From assembly GCF_030378205.1 (NCBI RefSeq), contig NZ_CP127385.1, forward strand, positions 558,001 to 622,000: DNA of 64,000 nt, in the 5' to 3' direction. Each line of letters opens with the position of its first letter. Within the stretch, counting starts at the first letter, position 1. Of this stretch, positions 34,943-44,940 are shown piece after piece. The DNA comes from Bradyrhizobium sp. NP1 (GTDB taxonomy: Bacteria; Pseudomonadota; Alphaproteobacteria; Rhizobiales; Xanthobacteraceae). The translations under genes and the position numbers were made by a program. Below the pieces are notes generated by a model, which had not been told where the DNA came from, ran no database searches, and was given only the letters and a program-made list of their open reading frames with translations.

Positions 34943-35876
34943 TGGGGTGGGCGGCCGCTAACCGATCGGTGCGGTGGCCCGCTCCGATGGGGAGATTCGC
35001 CCGATGCGGAAACGCTGGCTCTCACTCCTCGCGGCCGCCGCGGCCGGCCTTTCGGGCTGTGCGGTCGGCCCGGACTATCAACCGCCCGACATTTCGGTAC
35101 CGAGGAGCTTCGGAGCAGCTTCGAAGATATCGAGCTATGCAGGGCCGCCAACGGCTGTGACGTCAAGCAGCCGGTGGTGGCAGAACCTCAACGATCGGCG
35201 GCTGAATGCGCTCGTCGAGCGGGCAGTCGCGTCCAATCTGGATATCGAAGCGGCGCTGACGCGTGTGCAAAGGGCGCGGACCGAGGAAATCGTCGCGTTC
35301 AATTCCCTCCTCCCCAAGGTGGGCATCAGCGCCGGCATCGCGGCAGGTACAGGCACCGACCTCACCAAGGGACGCGTTGCCGATTCACTTCGAGCGGGCT
35401 CGAACGCGACCGGTCTGCAAGCGCTGTCGCGGATCGCCGGTTTCGACGGCGGATGGGAGCTCGACCTTTTCGGGAAATATCGGCGTCTTCTCGAGGCGGC
35501 ACACGGTGATACCGAAGCGCTGGACGAGATGCGCCATGCGGTTCTGATTACCGTCATCGCCGACGTCGTTCGCAACTATGTCGAGCTTCGTGCGCTTCAA
35601 TCCCGTCTGGAAACGCTGCGGAGCGATGTGACGGCCGCGCAGAAGGTGCGAGATGTGGTGCAGACGCGGTATGATCAGGGCTTGACGAATGAACTCGACG
35701 TCGCTCAGGCCAAGCGGGAATTAGCGACTCTTGAATCAAGGCTGCCTGAGTTGACCGCGGGAATCAACGCCGCCGAAAATCGGATGGCGGTGCTGCTTGG
35801 CACCTATTCGGGAGCAATCGTTCCGGAATTGCGACGGCCCGGAAGAGTTCCCCACATTCCCGAACGCCTGGGGTCC
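34943..35876 (+). repeat. Direct repeat copy A (934 bp), 5' part of the outer-membrane factor gene
   Basis: This segment recurs at 38707-39640 with an offset of 3764 bp. I counted only four mismatches: three between 34961 and 34965 in the leader, and G35018 versus A38782. The copies end exactly after GGGTCC. It covers about 60 bp of upstream sequence and the first 291 codons. Confidence 0.95.
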
Positions 35877-36533
35877 GGAACGCCCCTCGACCTGCTGCGG
35901 CGGCGGCCCGATATCCGGCAAGCCGAACGTGAAGTCGCCGCGGCGAACGCGCGGATTGGCGCGTCCATCGCCGACCTCTTTCCCACCGTTGCCGTCACCG
36001 CCGGTTTTGGAGCGCAGGGCGGGCCGCTGCTGCAAAACAGCGCGCCGCCAATTCATGGTCCGATCTGGTCGATCGGGCCGAGCGGCTACTTGCCTTTCCT
36101 CGATTTCGGACGCCTGGATGCGCTCATCGATGCGCAGGAACTGCGAACGGACGAACTCCTGCTGAAATACAAGAAGACCATCCTTGTAGCGGTCGCGGAG
36201 GTGGACGATGCAATCAAGGGATATCGGGCAGCGCGACAAACGTTAAGGGATGTGGAAACCGCGCTTGCAGAAAGTCGCCATGCGCTCGATCTCGCCACGG
36301 GACGTTATGAACGCGGGCTGACCGAATTTCTGAACGTCGTGGATGCCGAACGGCAGCTATACACAAGGGAAGACGAGAGGATCGTTGCCCAGGAGGCGGT
36401 CGCCTTGCAGTTTGTCTTATTATACAAGGCGCTCGGCGGCGGTTGGGAGCGCTATGATCTGCTGCCGCCGATCCGCCAGCCCGATCCGGCGATCGTCGCG
36501 ATGTTCCGCCGACTATCGAACCAATGGCAGTAG
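35004..36533 (+). CDS. Outer-membrane efflux factor, NodT family, 509 aa
   Basis: A lipoprotein signal (WLSLLAAAAAGLSGCAVGPD) has Cys at the lipobox LSGC, so the mature protein is anchored to the outer membrane. Two copies of the outer-membrane efflux domain follow, with the typical repeats (LDVAQAKRELATLESRLPEL and FLNVVDAERQLYTREDERIV). It forms the trimeric exit channel for the RND pump encoded upstream. The ATG at 35004 is chosen over 34974 because it starts the signal peptide. A broken copy of the first 291 codons lies at 38768. Confidence 0.92.
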   Translation: MRKRWLSLLAAAAAGLSGCAVGPDYQPPDISVPRSFGAASKISSYAGPPTAVTSSSRWWQNLNDRRLNALVERAVASNLDIEAALTRVQRARTEEIVAFNSLLPKVGISAGIAAGTGTDLTKGRVADSLRAGSNATGLQALSRIAGFDGGWELDLFGKYRRLLEAAHGDTEALDEMRHAVLITVIADVVRNYVELRALQSRLETLRSDVTAAQKVRDVVQTRYDQGLTNELDVAQAKRELATLESRLPELTAGINAAENRMAVLLGTYSGAIVPELRRPGRVPHIPERLGSGTPLDLLRRRPDIRQAEREVAAANARIGASIADLFPTVAVTAGFGAQGGPLLQNSAPPIHGPIWSIGPSGYLPFLDFGRLDALIDAQELRTDELLLKYKKTILVAVAEVDDAIKGYRAARQTLRDVETALAESRHALDLATGRYERGLTEFLNVVDAERQLYTREDERIVAQEAVALQFVLLYKALGGGWERYDLLPPIRQPDPAIVAMFRRLSNQWQ

Positions 36534-37080
36534 CGAACTTGGCTGTCGGATCAGCGACATTGCTCGGTTTGGCAGCATAGGCGTGTCGGCAACTCCGAGG
36601 GCCCGGCCGCCAGCAAGCCGCCTGCTCCATTCCCAAGGGGCCTATCTCGGCGAGCCTCCTGCTTCATCAGCGGTCAGAGTTCGGCTCGGCACATCTCCTC
36701 ACCCGTGAAACGAGCAACTCGGAGAAATTCAGCCTTTGTTAGCGTCGAGGGATTTGCTTTGTTATCGCCTTCGCTGTCTTAGCGGGCATCGAACTGGTCC
36801 TCGGCTTCTTGGAGCTTTGCTTGTTTCGATCGGAAGAACTGGCGCGTGGGTCGCCTTGATCCAGAAGTTCGAGCGGACACAACAATCACGAAGACCGCCT
36901 ATCACGGCGCCACCGAGCTTGGCCAGTTCCACATCCGATCTACGCGGTGTTGCGGCAGAGCCACAGACAATGATTTTGTTCACGAGCCGCGCCTAGACTA
37001 AAGCGAGTCAATTGCGGCGCACGCCGCCAAGAGGCAGGCTTAGCCACGAGCAGGGGGTGCTGATCGCCAGGGGCTTCCTC
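36534..37080. other. Intergenic region, no gene seen
   Basis: About 547 bp between the outer-membrane factor and the porin. Open frames are present on both strands but carry no domain. No transposase remnant was seen that would explain the neighbouring duplication. The porin promoter and its leader (AGGGGC before ATG 37081) lie at the right end. Confidence 0.4.
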
Positions 37081-38595
37081 ATGGCAAAGCTTGCTGTTTT
37101 TGCCGCGTTCCTCCTCGCAGCTGTTGGCGGCTCATACACCGTGGATGCGTCGGCCGCTGACGACATGCCGACAAAGGCACCGTCAGCCACGACGCCTTCG
37201 ACAGCCGCGCCGCCTCCATGCGCCGACCCCGCAGATTTCATCACCACCAACTGTCAACTCACCTGGCATGGCATCACGCTCTTCGGCGCTGTGGACATGG
37301 GGTTTGGCTGGCAAAGCCACGGCGCGCCTTTTGACCCGCTATCCGCTGTCACTTCCTCATACCTGATCCAGAAACAGAACCAGGGATCAATGTGGACCCG
37401 TGCAGCCAACGCGATGAGCAACTCATTCATTGGCATCAAAGGAACCGAGCCGATCGGCGGGGACTTTTCTGTCGTGTTCGATCTCGATGCCGGTTTCGAC
37501 CCCTACTCCCTGCGCCTCTCGAATGGACCGGGATCAATTGCCGCGATGAATGGCGTTCCCCAAAATCTGCAAGACTCCTACTCCGACTCGAGCCGGGCGG
37601 GCCAGTTTTACGACGGCCAAGGTTACGTCGGCATCAGTTCTCCGACCTATGGCACACTGACTGTTTTCCGACAGAACTCACTGACCTTGGATGCCGTCTT
37701 CGACTACGATCCGTTTGGCGCCTCCTACGCCTTCTCACCAATCGGCTTTCAAGGAATAACCTGCGGCGGCGGTAATACCCAAAACTGCAGAAACTCAACG
37801 TCGCTGAAATATCGAATCAACATCGACCACTTCCGGGCAGCGGCGCTGTGGCAGTTCGGCGGCTACGGCGAGAACAACGCCTCCAATGGAGCATACCAGT
37901 TTCAAGTCGGCGCCGATATCCCGACGTGGGGCAAAGATGTGCTCTCGGTCGACGCCATCTACAGCCATGTCAGAGATTCCGTGGCGCTCGCCCTTGCGCC
38001 TGGAAGCAATAACGCCTTTGGGATGCCGATCCCCCCGTTCTTGCCGCAGACGCTGACGGCGACGATCTCCGACAATACCGCCGCGATGTTCGTAGCCAAA
38101 TACACGACCGGGGCGCTGAAACTGTATGCCGGTTACGAATACATTCGATATACGGCGCCGAGCGATCCACAGACTGCCTTCACCGATATCGCGGGAACCT
38201 TTCTTTGCCAGGGCTGCGAGGCGTTCAACAACACGAATATCAACAATACGGCCTTTGGTATGAACGGCCTTGGTAACAAGGTCTTACAGGTCATGTGGAC
38301 CGGTGCGAAATACGCCGTCACGGATAACTTGGATGTGATCGGTGCTTATTACCATTACATTCAGAATTCCTGGTTCGGCACCGCCACTGGGGGGCCCGCC
38401 TTCTGCTCCGATAGCTCGCACCCGCAATGCGCCGGGACGTACGATGCGATTTCTGTCGCAGTGGATTGGAGATTTGCGCCAAAGTGGGATCTCTATTTTG
38501 GCATGATGTTCAACCAGGTGCATGGCGGGTTGGGCTCCGGCTTCTTCCAGCACAGCAACATCGATCCAACAGTCGGGGCACGCTTCCGCTTCTGA
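37081..38595 (+). CDS. Gram-negative porin, 504 aa
   Basis: A signal peptide (VFAAFLLAAVGGSYTVDASA) is followed by a Pro/Ala/Thr-rich linker and a beta-barrel. GITLFGAVDMGFGWQSHG, GIKGTEPIGGDFSVVFDLDA and the C-terminal phenylalanine (VGARFRF) are typical of trimeric porins for passive uptake. Length is at the long end for the family. The gene lies between two near-identical 934-bp repeats, so recombination between them would remove it. The ATG at 37081 starts the signal peptide. Confidence 0.88.
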   Translation: MAKLAVFAAFLLAAVGGSYTVDASAADDMPTKAPSATTPSTAAPPPCADPADFITTNCQLTWHGITLFGAVDMGFGWQSHGAPFDPLSAVTSSYLIQKQNQGSMWTRAANAMSNSFIGIKGTEPIGGDFSVVFDLDAGFDPYSLRLSNGPGSIAAMNGVPQNLQDSYSDSSRAGQFYDGQGYVGISSPTYGTLTVFRQNSLTLDAVFDYDPFGASYAFSPIGFQGITCGGGNTQNCRNSTSLKYRINIDHFRAAALWQFGGYGENNASNGAYQFQVGADIPTWGKDVLSVDAIYSHVRDSVALALAPGSNNAFGMPIPPFLPQTLTATISDNTAAMFVAKYTTGALKLYAGYEYIRYTAPSDPQTAFTDIAGTFLCQGCEAFNNTNINNTAFGMNGLGNKVLQVMWTGAKYAVTDNLDVIGAYYHYIQNSWFGTATGGPAFCSDSSHPQCAGTYDAISVAVDWRFAPKWDLYFGMMFNQVHGGLGSGFFQHSNIDPTVGARFRF

Positions 38596-38706
38596 CGGCG
38601 AAGGCGTGGATCATGTCGTGTGCCAAAGCAATGTCGAAAGTCTCGCGATGAGATGTAGGAAAAGAAGCCAGAACCAGTAGTTGCAGAAAAAGTCTGGGCC
38701 TGCTGC

Positions 38707-39640
38707 TGGGGTGGGCGGCCGCTACCTGGTCGGTGCGGTGGCCCGCTCCGATGGGGAGATTCGCCCGATGCGGAAACGCTGACTCTCACTCCTCGCGGCC
38801 GCCGCGGCCGGCCTTTCGGGCTGTGCGGTCGGCCCGGACTATCAACCGCCCGACATTTCGGTACCGAGGAGCTTCGGAGCAGCTTCGAAGATATCGAGCT
38901 ATGCAGGGCCGCCAACGGCTGTGACGTCAAGCAGCCGGTGGTGGCAGAACCTCAACGATCGGCGGCTGAATGCGCTCGTCGAGCGGGCAGTCGCGTCCAA
39001 TCTGGATATCGAAGCGGCGCTGACGCGTGTGCAAAGGGCGCGGACCGAGGAAATCGTCGCGTTCAATTCCCTCCTCCCCAAGGTGGGCATCAGCGCCGGC
39101 ATCGCGGCAGGTACAGGCACCGACCTCACCAAGGGACGCGTTGCCGATTCACTTCGAGCGGGCTCGAACGCGACCGGTCTGCAAGCGCTGTCGCGGATCG
39201 CCGGTTTCGACGGCGGATGGGAGCTCGACCTTTTCGGGAAATATCGGCGTCTTCTCGAGGCGGCACACGGTGATACCGAAGCGCTGGACGAGATGCGCCA
39301 TGCGGTTCTGATTACCGTCATCGCCGACGTCGTTCGCAACTATGTCGAGCTTCGTGCGCTTCAATCCCGTCTGGAAACGCTGCGGAGCGATGTGACGGCC
39401 GCGCAGAAGGTGCGAGATGTGGTGCAGACGCGGTATGATCAGGGCTTGACGAATGAACTCGACGTCGCTCAGGCCAAGCGGGAATTAGCGACTCTTGAAT
39501 CAAGGCTGCCTGAGTTGACCGCGGGAATCAACGCCGCCGAAAATCGGATGGCGGTGCTGCTTGGCACCTATTCGGGAGCAATCGTTCCGGAATTGCGACG
39601 GCCCGGAAGAGTTCCCCACATTCCCGAACGCCTGGGGTCC
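38707..39640 (+). repeat. Direct repeat copy B (934 bp), dead duplicate of the outer-membrane factor 5' part
   Basis: Same as 34943-35876 with four mismatches. It begins at TGGGGTGGGCGGCC and breaks off after GGGTCC, where copy A continues with the rest of its gene and copy B has AGATAG. The sharp ends and near-identity indicate a single recent duplication or conversion. Confidence 0.95.
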
Positions 39641-39646
39641 AGATAG
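38768..39646 (+). pseudogene. Truncated NodT-type outer-membrane factor copy
   Basis: Codon 5 is TGA (38780-38782) where the intact gene has TGG, so the lipoprotein signal is never made. The rest of the frame then matches the intact gene codon for codon to the shared endpoint, after which it stops at TAG. A start further in could yield at most a signal-less N-terminal half. It cannot form a channel. Confidence 0.93.
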
Positions 39647-39703
39647 TCCGCGCGTCCCGATGAAGAGCCTGCGCGTTGCCGCAGTGAACATAGGAGCACG
39701 ATT

Positions 39704-39895
39704 ATGAAGTTCGTGTTGGTGAACGAACGAACACTCCCTGGAGGATCAAAATGCGTCCATTGTGGAAAAGCGATAACAGTCGGCTATCTTCGGGACCTGT
39801 CTTCTCGGCTGCCGTATTGCGACCAGGCTTGCTTTATCGAGGGAAACATCCAAAGCACGCTGACGATTTTCCGCTTAGGTACAGGTTATCGATAA
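39704..39895 (+). CDS. Small zinc-ribbon-like protein, 63 aa
   Basis: CVHCGKAITVGYLRDLSSRL followed by PYCDQACF gives two pairs of Cys (CxxC and CxxxC) spaced as in a small metal-binding ribbon. No family name can be given with confidence. AGGAGCACGATTATG gives a good ribosome-binding site. It stands right after the duplicated repeat. Confidence 0.55.
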   Translation: MKFVLVNERTLPGGSKCVHCGKAITVGYLRDLSSRLPYCDQACFIEGNIQSTLTIFRLGTGYR

Positions 39896-40234
39896 GTTAT
39901 CCTTGCAGCTTCGTCAGTTGATAACTTTCGCCGAAACCCTAGCCGCCTCGGGGCACCAGCATCGGTGGTGACATCGCGGCCGGACGAGAACTCGCAGGGC
40001 ATAGCGTCGTCCTTTTGTGATCAGTTCGATGTCGGGCGGGTCGATGTTTTCGATAAAGCCTGCCGCTGTGACTCAGGAGCTTCCCCGAGACGAACGAGCA
40101 TACGTTTGATCCTTGGCAGCATTAATCGCCCTAGCTTGTGGAGTAAGGTGACATAAAGCAGGGCAGCTCATTCCGAGCCTCGGTCAGAGAGTGTCACAAC
40201 GACATGCGTGGCTTATGCAGCAGGAGAAGATATC
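39896..40234. other. Intergenic region, no gene seen
   Basis: Open frames lack recognisable features. The direct upstream part of the AhpD-like gene (GGAGAAGATATC before ATG 40235) is its ribosome-binding site. Confidence 0.35.
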
Positions 40235-40546
40235 ATGTTCGATATGGCCAACCTCAAGAACCTTAAGGAACTGGACGAAGGAAATCCGCAGGCGATGAAG
40301 GCTTTTTGGGCCTTCGACAAGGCCGTATTCCAGGAAGGCGAAGTCTCCGTACTGAACAAGCAGCTGATGGCCGTTGCGGTCGCGCTCACCACGCAGTGCC
40401 CTTATTGCATCGAAATTCATGCCAAAGAGGCGCGAAAGGCTGGAGCAACCGACGCCCAACTCGCCGAAACGGCTGTTGTTGCTGCCGCCATTCGCGCAGG
40501 CGGCGCGATCACGCACGCCGCACATTTGTTTGGTCCATCAGAGTGA
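40235..40546 (+). CDS. Carboxymuconolactone decarboxylase/AhpD-like protein, 103 aa
   Basis: The motif CPYCIEIHAKEARKAG (CxxC with a nearby His) matches the AhpD-type active site, in which the two Cys residues reduce peroxide or act on thiols. The family folds as an all-helical oligomer. Length is typical. The ATG at 40235 follows GGAG at good spacing; an earlier start at 40208 adds nine residues. It may belong to the oxidative-stress genes in this area. Confidence 0.85.
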   Translation: MFDMANLKNLKELDEGNPQAMKAFWAFDKAVFQEGEVSVLNKQLMAVAVALTTQCPYCIEIHAKEARKAGATDAQLAETAVVAAAIRAGGAITHAAHLFGPSE

Positions 40547-40880
40547 GGGCTGGCCGCACCGGGTTAGAATGAATTACGCGTCCGGAAGTGATGGGGACGT
40601 CGCCGCTGTGCAGCCTCGAGGCGCGTTCGATGCCATACGGCCCTAGCACCGGCGGCCTTCACACCTCAGGAGCGGATTTGCAAAGGCGAAAACTTGGCAA
40701 ACAGAAAACTTAGAGTCAGGCCAATTGCTACCAGGCTGTCAGGCGCAGCTTCGTTCGCGCCAGCATCAAGTCCCGTCGCCCCGGGAAGCCCATGAAGCCG
40801 GAGGAAACCGCAATGTCGCTTCAACCCAAGCTCCATACTTCCCACGCCGGTTCCGCGTTTCGGGGTCGATACCCAGGCGC
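40547..40880. other. Intergenic region, no gene seen
   Basis: A frame from 40725 runs into the DUF305 gene, but its first 52 codons have no protein character. No other structure was recognised. Confidence 0.35.
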
Positions 40881-41348
40881 ATGCAGGTTTCGCTTCGCGA
40901 TCTTTCCTTCATTCGCAAGACGCTCATCTCGCTGGCGATAATTTTGTCGATCTTTTGGGTTAGCGTTGCGCTGGCGCAGCATCAAACAGGCACACACCGC
41001 GTCCGCGTACCGGCGGCCGAGAGCGACGAGCAGGGGTTTGTCGTCGATAGCGAGCTGGCACTAAGCAAAATGAGCCTGGATATTCCTGTCGATTCAACGG
41101 GAGACGTCGATCGCGACTTCGTCGCCATTATGATGCCCCACCACCAAGGAGCCATCGACGTGGGACGCGCCGAGCTCAAATGCGGTCGCAATGAAGACGT
41201 TCGACGCATCGCGCAAAGCATTATTGCAGAGCGAGAGAGCGAGATGTCGGCCATGCGTGCGGCTGTTGGACAGCTAGTACCTGCGGAGAGCAGCGGCATG
41301 CCGATAACGTCCGAGCGCCCGCCCAGCACGGGCATTCAGGAGAAGTAG
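40881..41348 (+). CDS. DUF305-family exported protein, 155 aa
   Basis: A signal sequence or anchor (LISLAIILSIFWVSVALAQ) is followed by the DUF305 core DRDFVAIMMPHHQGAIDVGR and IAQSIIAERESEMSAMRA. The MMPHHQ histidines are the conserved feature of the family, often linked to copper or other metal handling in the periplasm. The ATG at 40881 is the natural start of the signal. Confidence 0.82.
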   Translation: MQVSLRDLSFIRKTLISLAIILSIFWVSVALAQHQTGTHRVRVPAAESDEQGFVVDSELALSKMSLDIPVDSTGDVDRDFVAIMMPHHQGAIDVGRAELKCGRNEDVRRIAQSIIAERESEMSAMRAAVGQLVPAESSGMPITSERPPSTGIQEK

Positions 41349-41727
41349 ATGAACGCGCGTCCGCCAGGTAATTCCTGTCGACGACAGGCCGTGCTGTGCT
41401 TACGAAATGTTGTTGGCAGGAGACATAAGCGACACGCGACGCGAGATACCAAATGCGCCGCGGTCGTCGTTTGTGTCAACTCGCAATCATAACGTCCCAA
41501 TCGAATACTCGAGATCTGCGCGCACTGGATGATATTGCTTCAACGCAATGTTCCGAAAACGCGTCCAACAATCACGTGAGAACCATCAGAGGCCAGCGCG
41601 GGGAATTCCGGAAGAGCGATTGATACGATCTGGCATATCGTTGAGCGTCGCAGCCATTCATGATCTAAAGTCAGCTTCGTACAGTCACTCCGCAGTTGTT
41701 GCTCAACGCAACACAAGGAGTGTCTCC
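41349..41727. other. Intergenic region, no gene seen
   Basis: No supported coding sequence. A frame from 41548 to the downstream gene is open but the part before 41728 lacks protein character. Confidence 0.35.
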
Positions 41728-42021
41728 ATGTCATATCTTCCTGTTCCTACTCACAATCCGTCCGCGACTTCACTCAAGACGATAGCCGCAGCTGCTGTTG
41801 TTTTGGTTCTGGCAAGCAGTCCGGTGTTCGCGCAGGCCGCTATGCAGGAGCCTGGCGCGTTCTCATTCTATCATCCCTATCTCGATGTGTTGAATGGAGG
41901 CGCACCTACCCCCGCTGCCAGGTTGATTTTGGAACCGCCGGCCGTCATACGGGCGTATGCCGCGAGGGAGAGCGGCATCTACTCCGCGCGTGCACAGCGA
42001 CGTCGATCCTACAGGCGATAA
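41728..42021 (+). CDS. Small secreted protein of unknown function, 97 aa
   Basis: A signal peptide (TIAAAAVVLVLASSPVFAQ) ends at Ala-Gln. The mature part is about 65 residues with an Ala/Arg-rich basic tail. AAGGAG precedes the ATG by a normal distance. It has no domain that I recognise. It lies 116 bp before the glucoamylase-like gene on the same strand. Confidence 0.6.
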   Translation: MSYLPVPTHNPSATSLKTIAAAAVVLVLASSPVFAQAAMQEPGAFSFYHPYLDVLNGGAPTPAARLILEPPAVIRAYAARESGIYSARAQRRRSYRR

Positions 42022-42137
42022 GAATGCGGCGCCGTTTGAGTGCTTACTGGCCAGTCGTTTGACCAAGGAATAAACGGCTGAGCGATCTATGCTAAAGCGG
42101 GCCGGAACAGCGCACCCGACCGCACGAGGAGCCCGCA

Positions 42138-43964
42138 ATGGCACTCAAAATCGAAGACTATGCAATGATCGGCGATTGCAAGACCGCAGCCCTGGTCGGC
42201 CGGAACGGTTCGATCGATTGGCTCTGCTGGCCAAGATTCGATTCAGCCGCATGTTTCGCTTCCCTACTCGGCGAATGCGAAAACGGGCGATGGCTCATTA
42301 CTCCAAAAGAAGAGCCGATCGCGGTGTCGCGACGCTACCGCTCCGGAACTCTAGTCCTTGAAACAGAATTTCGCACCAAGAGCGGTCGAGCGACGCTAGT
42401 CGACTTCATGATACCCGGTGACGGCGCTCATCTCGTGCGCATTCTTGTCGGTCAGCAAGGCCGGGTCGATTTTCGCAGCGAATTTGTGGTGCGCTTCAAC
42501 TATGGGGCGACGGTGCCGTGGGTCAACCGTCTGGATGACGGCGGCATCAGCGCGATCGCCGGTCCAGAGCGTGTGGTCCTGCGCACCCCAGCCGCACTCT
42601 TTGGCGAGGATCTGAAAACAGTTGGTGAGTTCGCGATCGAGGCCGGTCAGTCAATCCCGTTCGTGCTCTCATACGGGCCGTCGTTTCAAAATCACCCGCC
42701 GGAAGTCGATGCCTTCGATGCGCTGGAGCGGACGCAAGCATTCTGGCGGAAATGGAGCGATCGGTGTCCAGAGGTCGGACCCTGGACCGAAGCGGTCAAA
42801 CGTTCGCTGATTACATTGAAGGCTTTGACCTTCGCGCCGACGGGGGGAATTGTCGCCGCTCCCACCACCTCGCTGCCGGAGCTTATCGGGGGCGTGCGGA
42901 ATTGGGATTATCGCTATTGCTGGTTACGCGATGCGACCTTCACGTTGCTGGCCCTCATGTACCTCGGATACTACGACGAAGCGCGGGCATGGCGAGACTG
43001 GCTCATTCGCGCGGTTGCAGGCAGTCCGGAGCAGGTGCAGATCGTCTACGGAGTAGGAGGCGAGCGCTGGCTCCCGGAGCTGACCGTTCCATGGCTCGCC
43101 GGCTACGAAAAATCCGGACCAGTACGCATCGGAAACGCCGCTTACGATCAGCTTCAGCTTGACGTTCTCGGCGAGGTCGCCGACGCGCTGTTTCAGGCCG
43201 GAAAAGTGGGAATAGGCCTGACCGAACGTGGCCGCGCGCTGCGACCCATCCTGTTGGAGTATCTCGCGAGGGTCTGGCGCGATCCGGATGAAGGCATTTG
43301 GGAGGTTCGCGGCGGTCCACAGCATTTCGTCCATTCGAAGGTCATGGCCTGGGTCGCGTTCGATCGTGCCGCACACGGTTTCGCCGCCGAAGAAGCATCC
43401 GAAGCCGCTCGACATTGGCGGGTGGTCGCAGACGAAATCCACGCCGAGGTGTGCGAGCGCGGGTTCGATCCTGATCTCGACAGTTTCGTGCAGACGTTCG
43501 GCTCGAAGCGGCTCGATGCCAGCTTGCTGCTGATCCCGCTTGTCGGCTTTCTGCCGCCTACCGATCCGCGCGTGAAGGGCACGCTTCGAGCGATCGAGGA
43601 GAAGCTGCTGGTCGGAGGCGAGTTCGTTCTGCGGTACGAACCGGAGAATCCCGGAGACGGCCTGCCGGCCGGAGAAGGAGCCTTTTTGGTGTGCAGCTTC
43701 TGGCTCGTCGACAACTACATCCTGCAAGGGCGGTATGCAGAAGCCTGCGAACTCTTCGATCGATTGTTGTTACGCTGCAACGATGTGGGTCTGCTTGCCG
43801 AAGAGTTCGACCCTGGCGCCGGCCGTATGCTGGGAAATTTTCCGCAGGCCTACAGCCATGTTGGCTTGATCAACTGTGCCTTGAATCTTAGCCGCAAAAG
43901 GTGCCCCGCCGAGGAGCGCGCAGAGACGCGGCCGCCAGAAACGGTCGCGACGGGACAGATATAA
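42138..43964 (+). CDS. Glycoside hydrolase family 15 (glucoamylase/trehalase-like), 608 aa
   Basis: The N-terminal domain starts IEDYAMIGDCKTAALVGRNG and SIDWLCWPRFDS, the usual bacterial GH15 opening. The catalytic (alpha/alpha)6 barrel shows GGVRNWDYRYCWLRDATFTL, DPDEGIWEVRGGPQHFVHSK with a likely general-acid Glu, and LLAEEFDPGAGRMLGNFPQA with the likely general-base Glu. It hydrolyses alpha-glucosidic bonds in maltodextrins, glycogen or trehalose. No signal peptide is present, so it acts in the cytoplasm. Length and frame are intact. Confidence 0.9.
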   Translation: MALKIEDYAMIGDCKTAALVGRNGSIDWLCWPRFDSAACFASLLGECENGRWLITPKEEPIAVSRRYRSGTLVLETEFRTKSGRATLVDFMIPGDGAHLVRILVGQQGRVDFRSEFVVRFNYGATVPWVNRLDDGGISAIAGPERVVLRTPAALFGEDLKTVGEFAIEAGQSIPFVLSYGPSFQNHPPEVDAFDALERTQAFWRKWSDRCPEVGPWTEAVKRSLITLKALTFAPTGGIVAAPTTSLPELIGGVRNWDYRYCWLRDATFTLLALMYLGYYDEARAWRDWLIRAVAGSPEQVQIVYGVGGERWLPELTVPWLAGYEKSGPVRIGNAAYDQLQLDVLGEVADALFQAGKVGIGLTERGRALRPILLEYLARVWRDPDEGIWEVRGGPQHFVHSKVMAWVAFDRAAHGFAAEEASEAARHWRVVADEIHAEVCERGFDPDLDSFVQTFGSKRLDASLLLIPLVGFLPPTDPRVKGTLRAIEEKLLVGGEFVLRYEPENPGDGLPAGEGAFLVCSFWLVDNYILQGRYAEACELFDRLLLRCNDVGLLAEEFDPGAGRMLGNFPQAYSHVGLINCALNLSRKRCPAEERAETRPPETVATGQI

Positions 43965-44191
43965 CGGCCTAGCCCAGGTTCGGTCAGAGGTCATGAGCAA
44001 TGGTCGAACCCATGAAGCCGTCCTTCCGATTTATCCTTGACGGCGAACGTGCCGGCGGTCGTCGTGTTGCTCTTCTCAAAGGAGACGATGCCCGTGCGCC
44101 GATGTTCGCGACGATTGGACCAGAGAGCCAGCCACCTCTGTGCGAGCGCCCAGCAGCAGTAGGTTGCTGCTCACCTCCTGTGCCAATCGGT

Positions 44192-44940
44192 TTAGGCATC
44201 TACGAGCTCACTTTCCTCGATGGACGCGTATCCGCCCGACTGGCGCCGGATCACCTGCGGCGGTTGCCCGTAGGCGCGGAGAACGGCACGTCGCATTCGG
44301 TTGCGATCACCGAATCCGGTCTGTTGCGCGACAACGTCAAGGGTGTGGTTGGTATCCTCCAACAGCGCGCGCGCCCCTTCGAGGCGGAGGTTCTGGACCG
44401 CTTTGGCCGGTGTCTGGCCGGTTTCAACCTGGAAGGCGCGGCTGAACTGGCGCGGTGAGAGATGCGCGACCTCGGCAAGATTTTCCACGCTCAGCCGGCT
44501 GGCAAGATTGCGCCGAGCGTAGGTAAGTACTGTCTGAATCCGGTCGGATTTCGGTTCTAGTTCGAGGAGCGAGGAGAACTGCGACTGACCGCCGGCCCGA
44601 CGATGGTACAGCACAAGCCTTCGCGAAACAGTGCGCGCCGCTTCAAGGCCAAGATCCTCTTCGATCAGAGCAAGCGCAAGATCGATACCGGCAGTCATGC
44701 CGGCTGAAGTCCACACCGGTCCGTCAGCGATGAAGATCCGGTCCTCTTCGACCCGCGCTTTCGGATAGCGCGCCCGAAGCTCGGCGGCGCGAACCCAATG
44801 GGTTGTCGCACGCCGCCCGTCGAGAAGCCTGCTTCCGCGAGGACAAATGCAGCGTGGCAGGTTGCAGCGATCCGGCGGCAATGAGTCCGCGCATGGCGGA
44901 TGAACTCGATCATCTCGGGGGACGCATCCACCATGCTCGC
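44192..44940 (-). pseudogene. GlxA-like DJ-1/AraC transcription regulator, N-truncated and frameshifted
   Basis: The downstream frame encodes the end of the DJ-1/PfpI domain (WVRAAELRARYPKARVEEDR, then SAGMTAGIDLALALIEEDLG) and a full AraC DNA-binding domain with two HTH motifs (RLSVENLAEVAHLSPRQFSR, LDVVAQQTGFGDRNRMRRAV). The preceding part (SPEMIEFIRHARTHCRRIAA) is in a shifted frame that joins around 44825. The first part of the domain is absent: the reading frame meets the DUF899 remnant instead. Confidence 0.75.
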
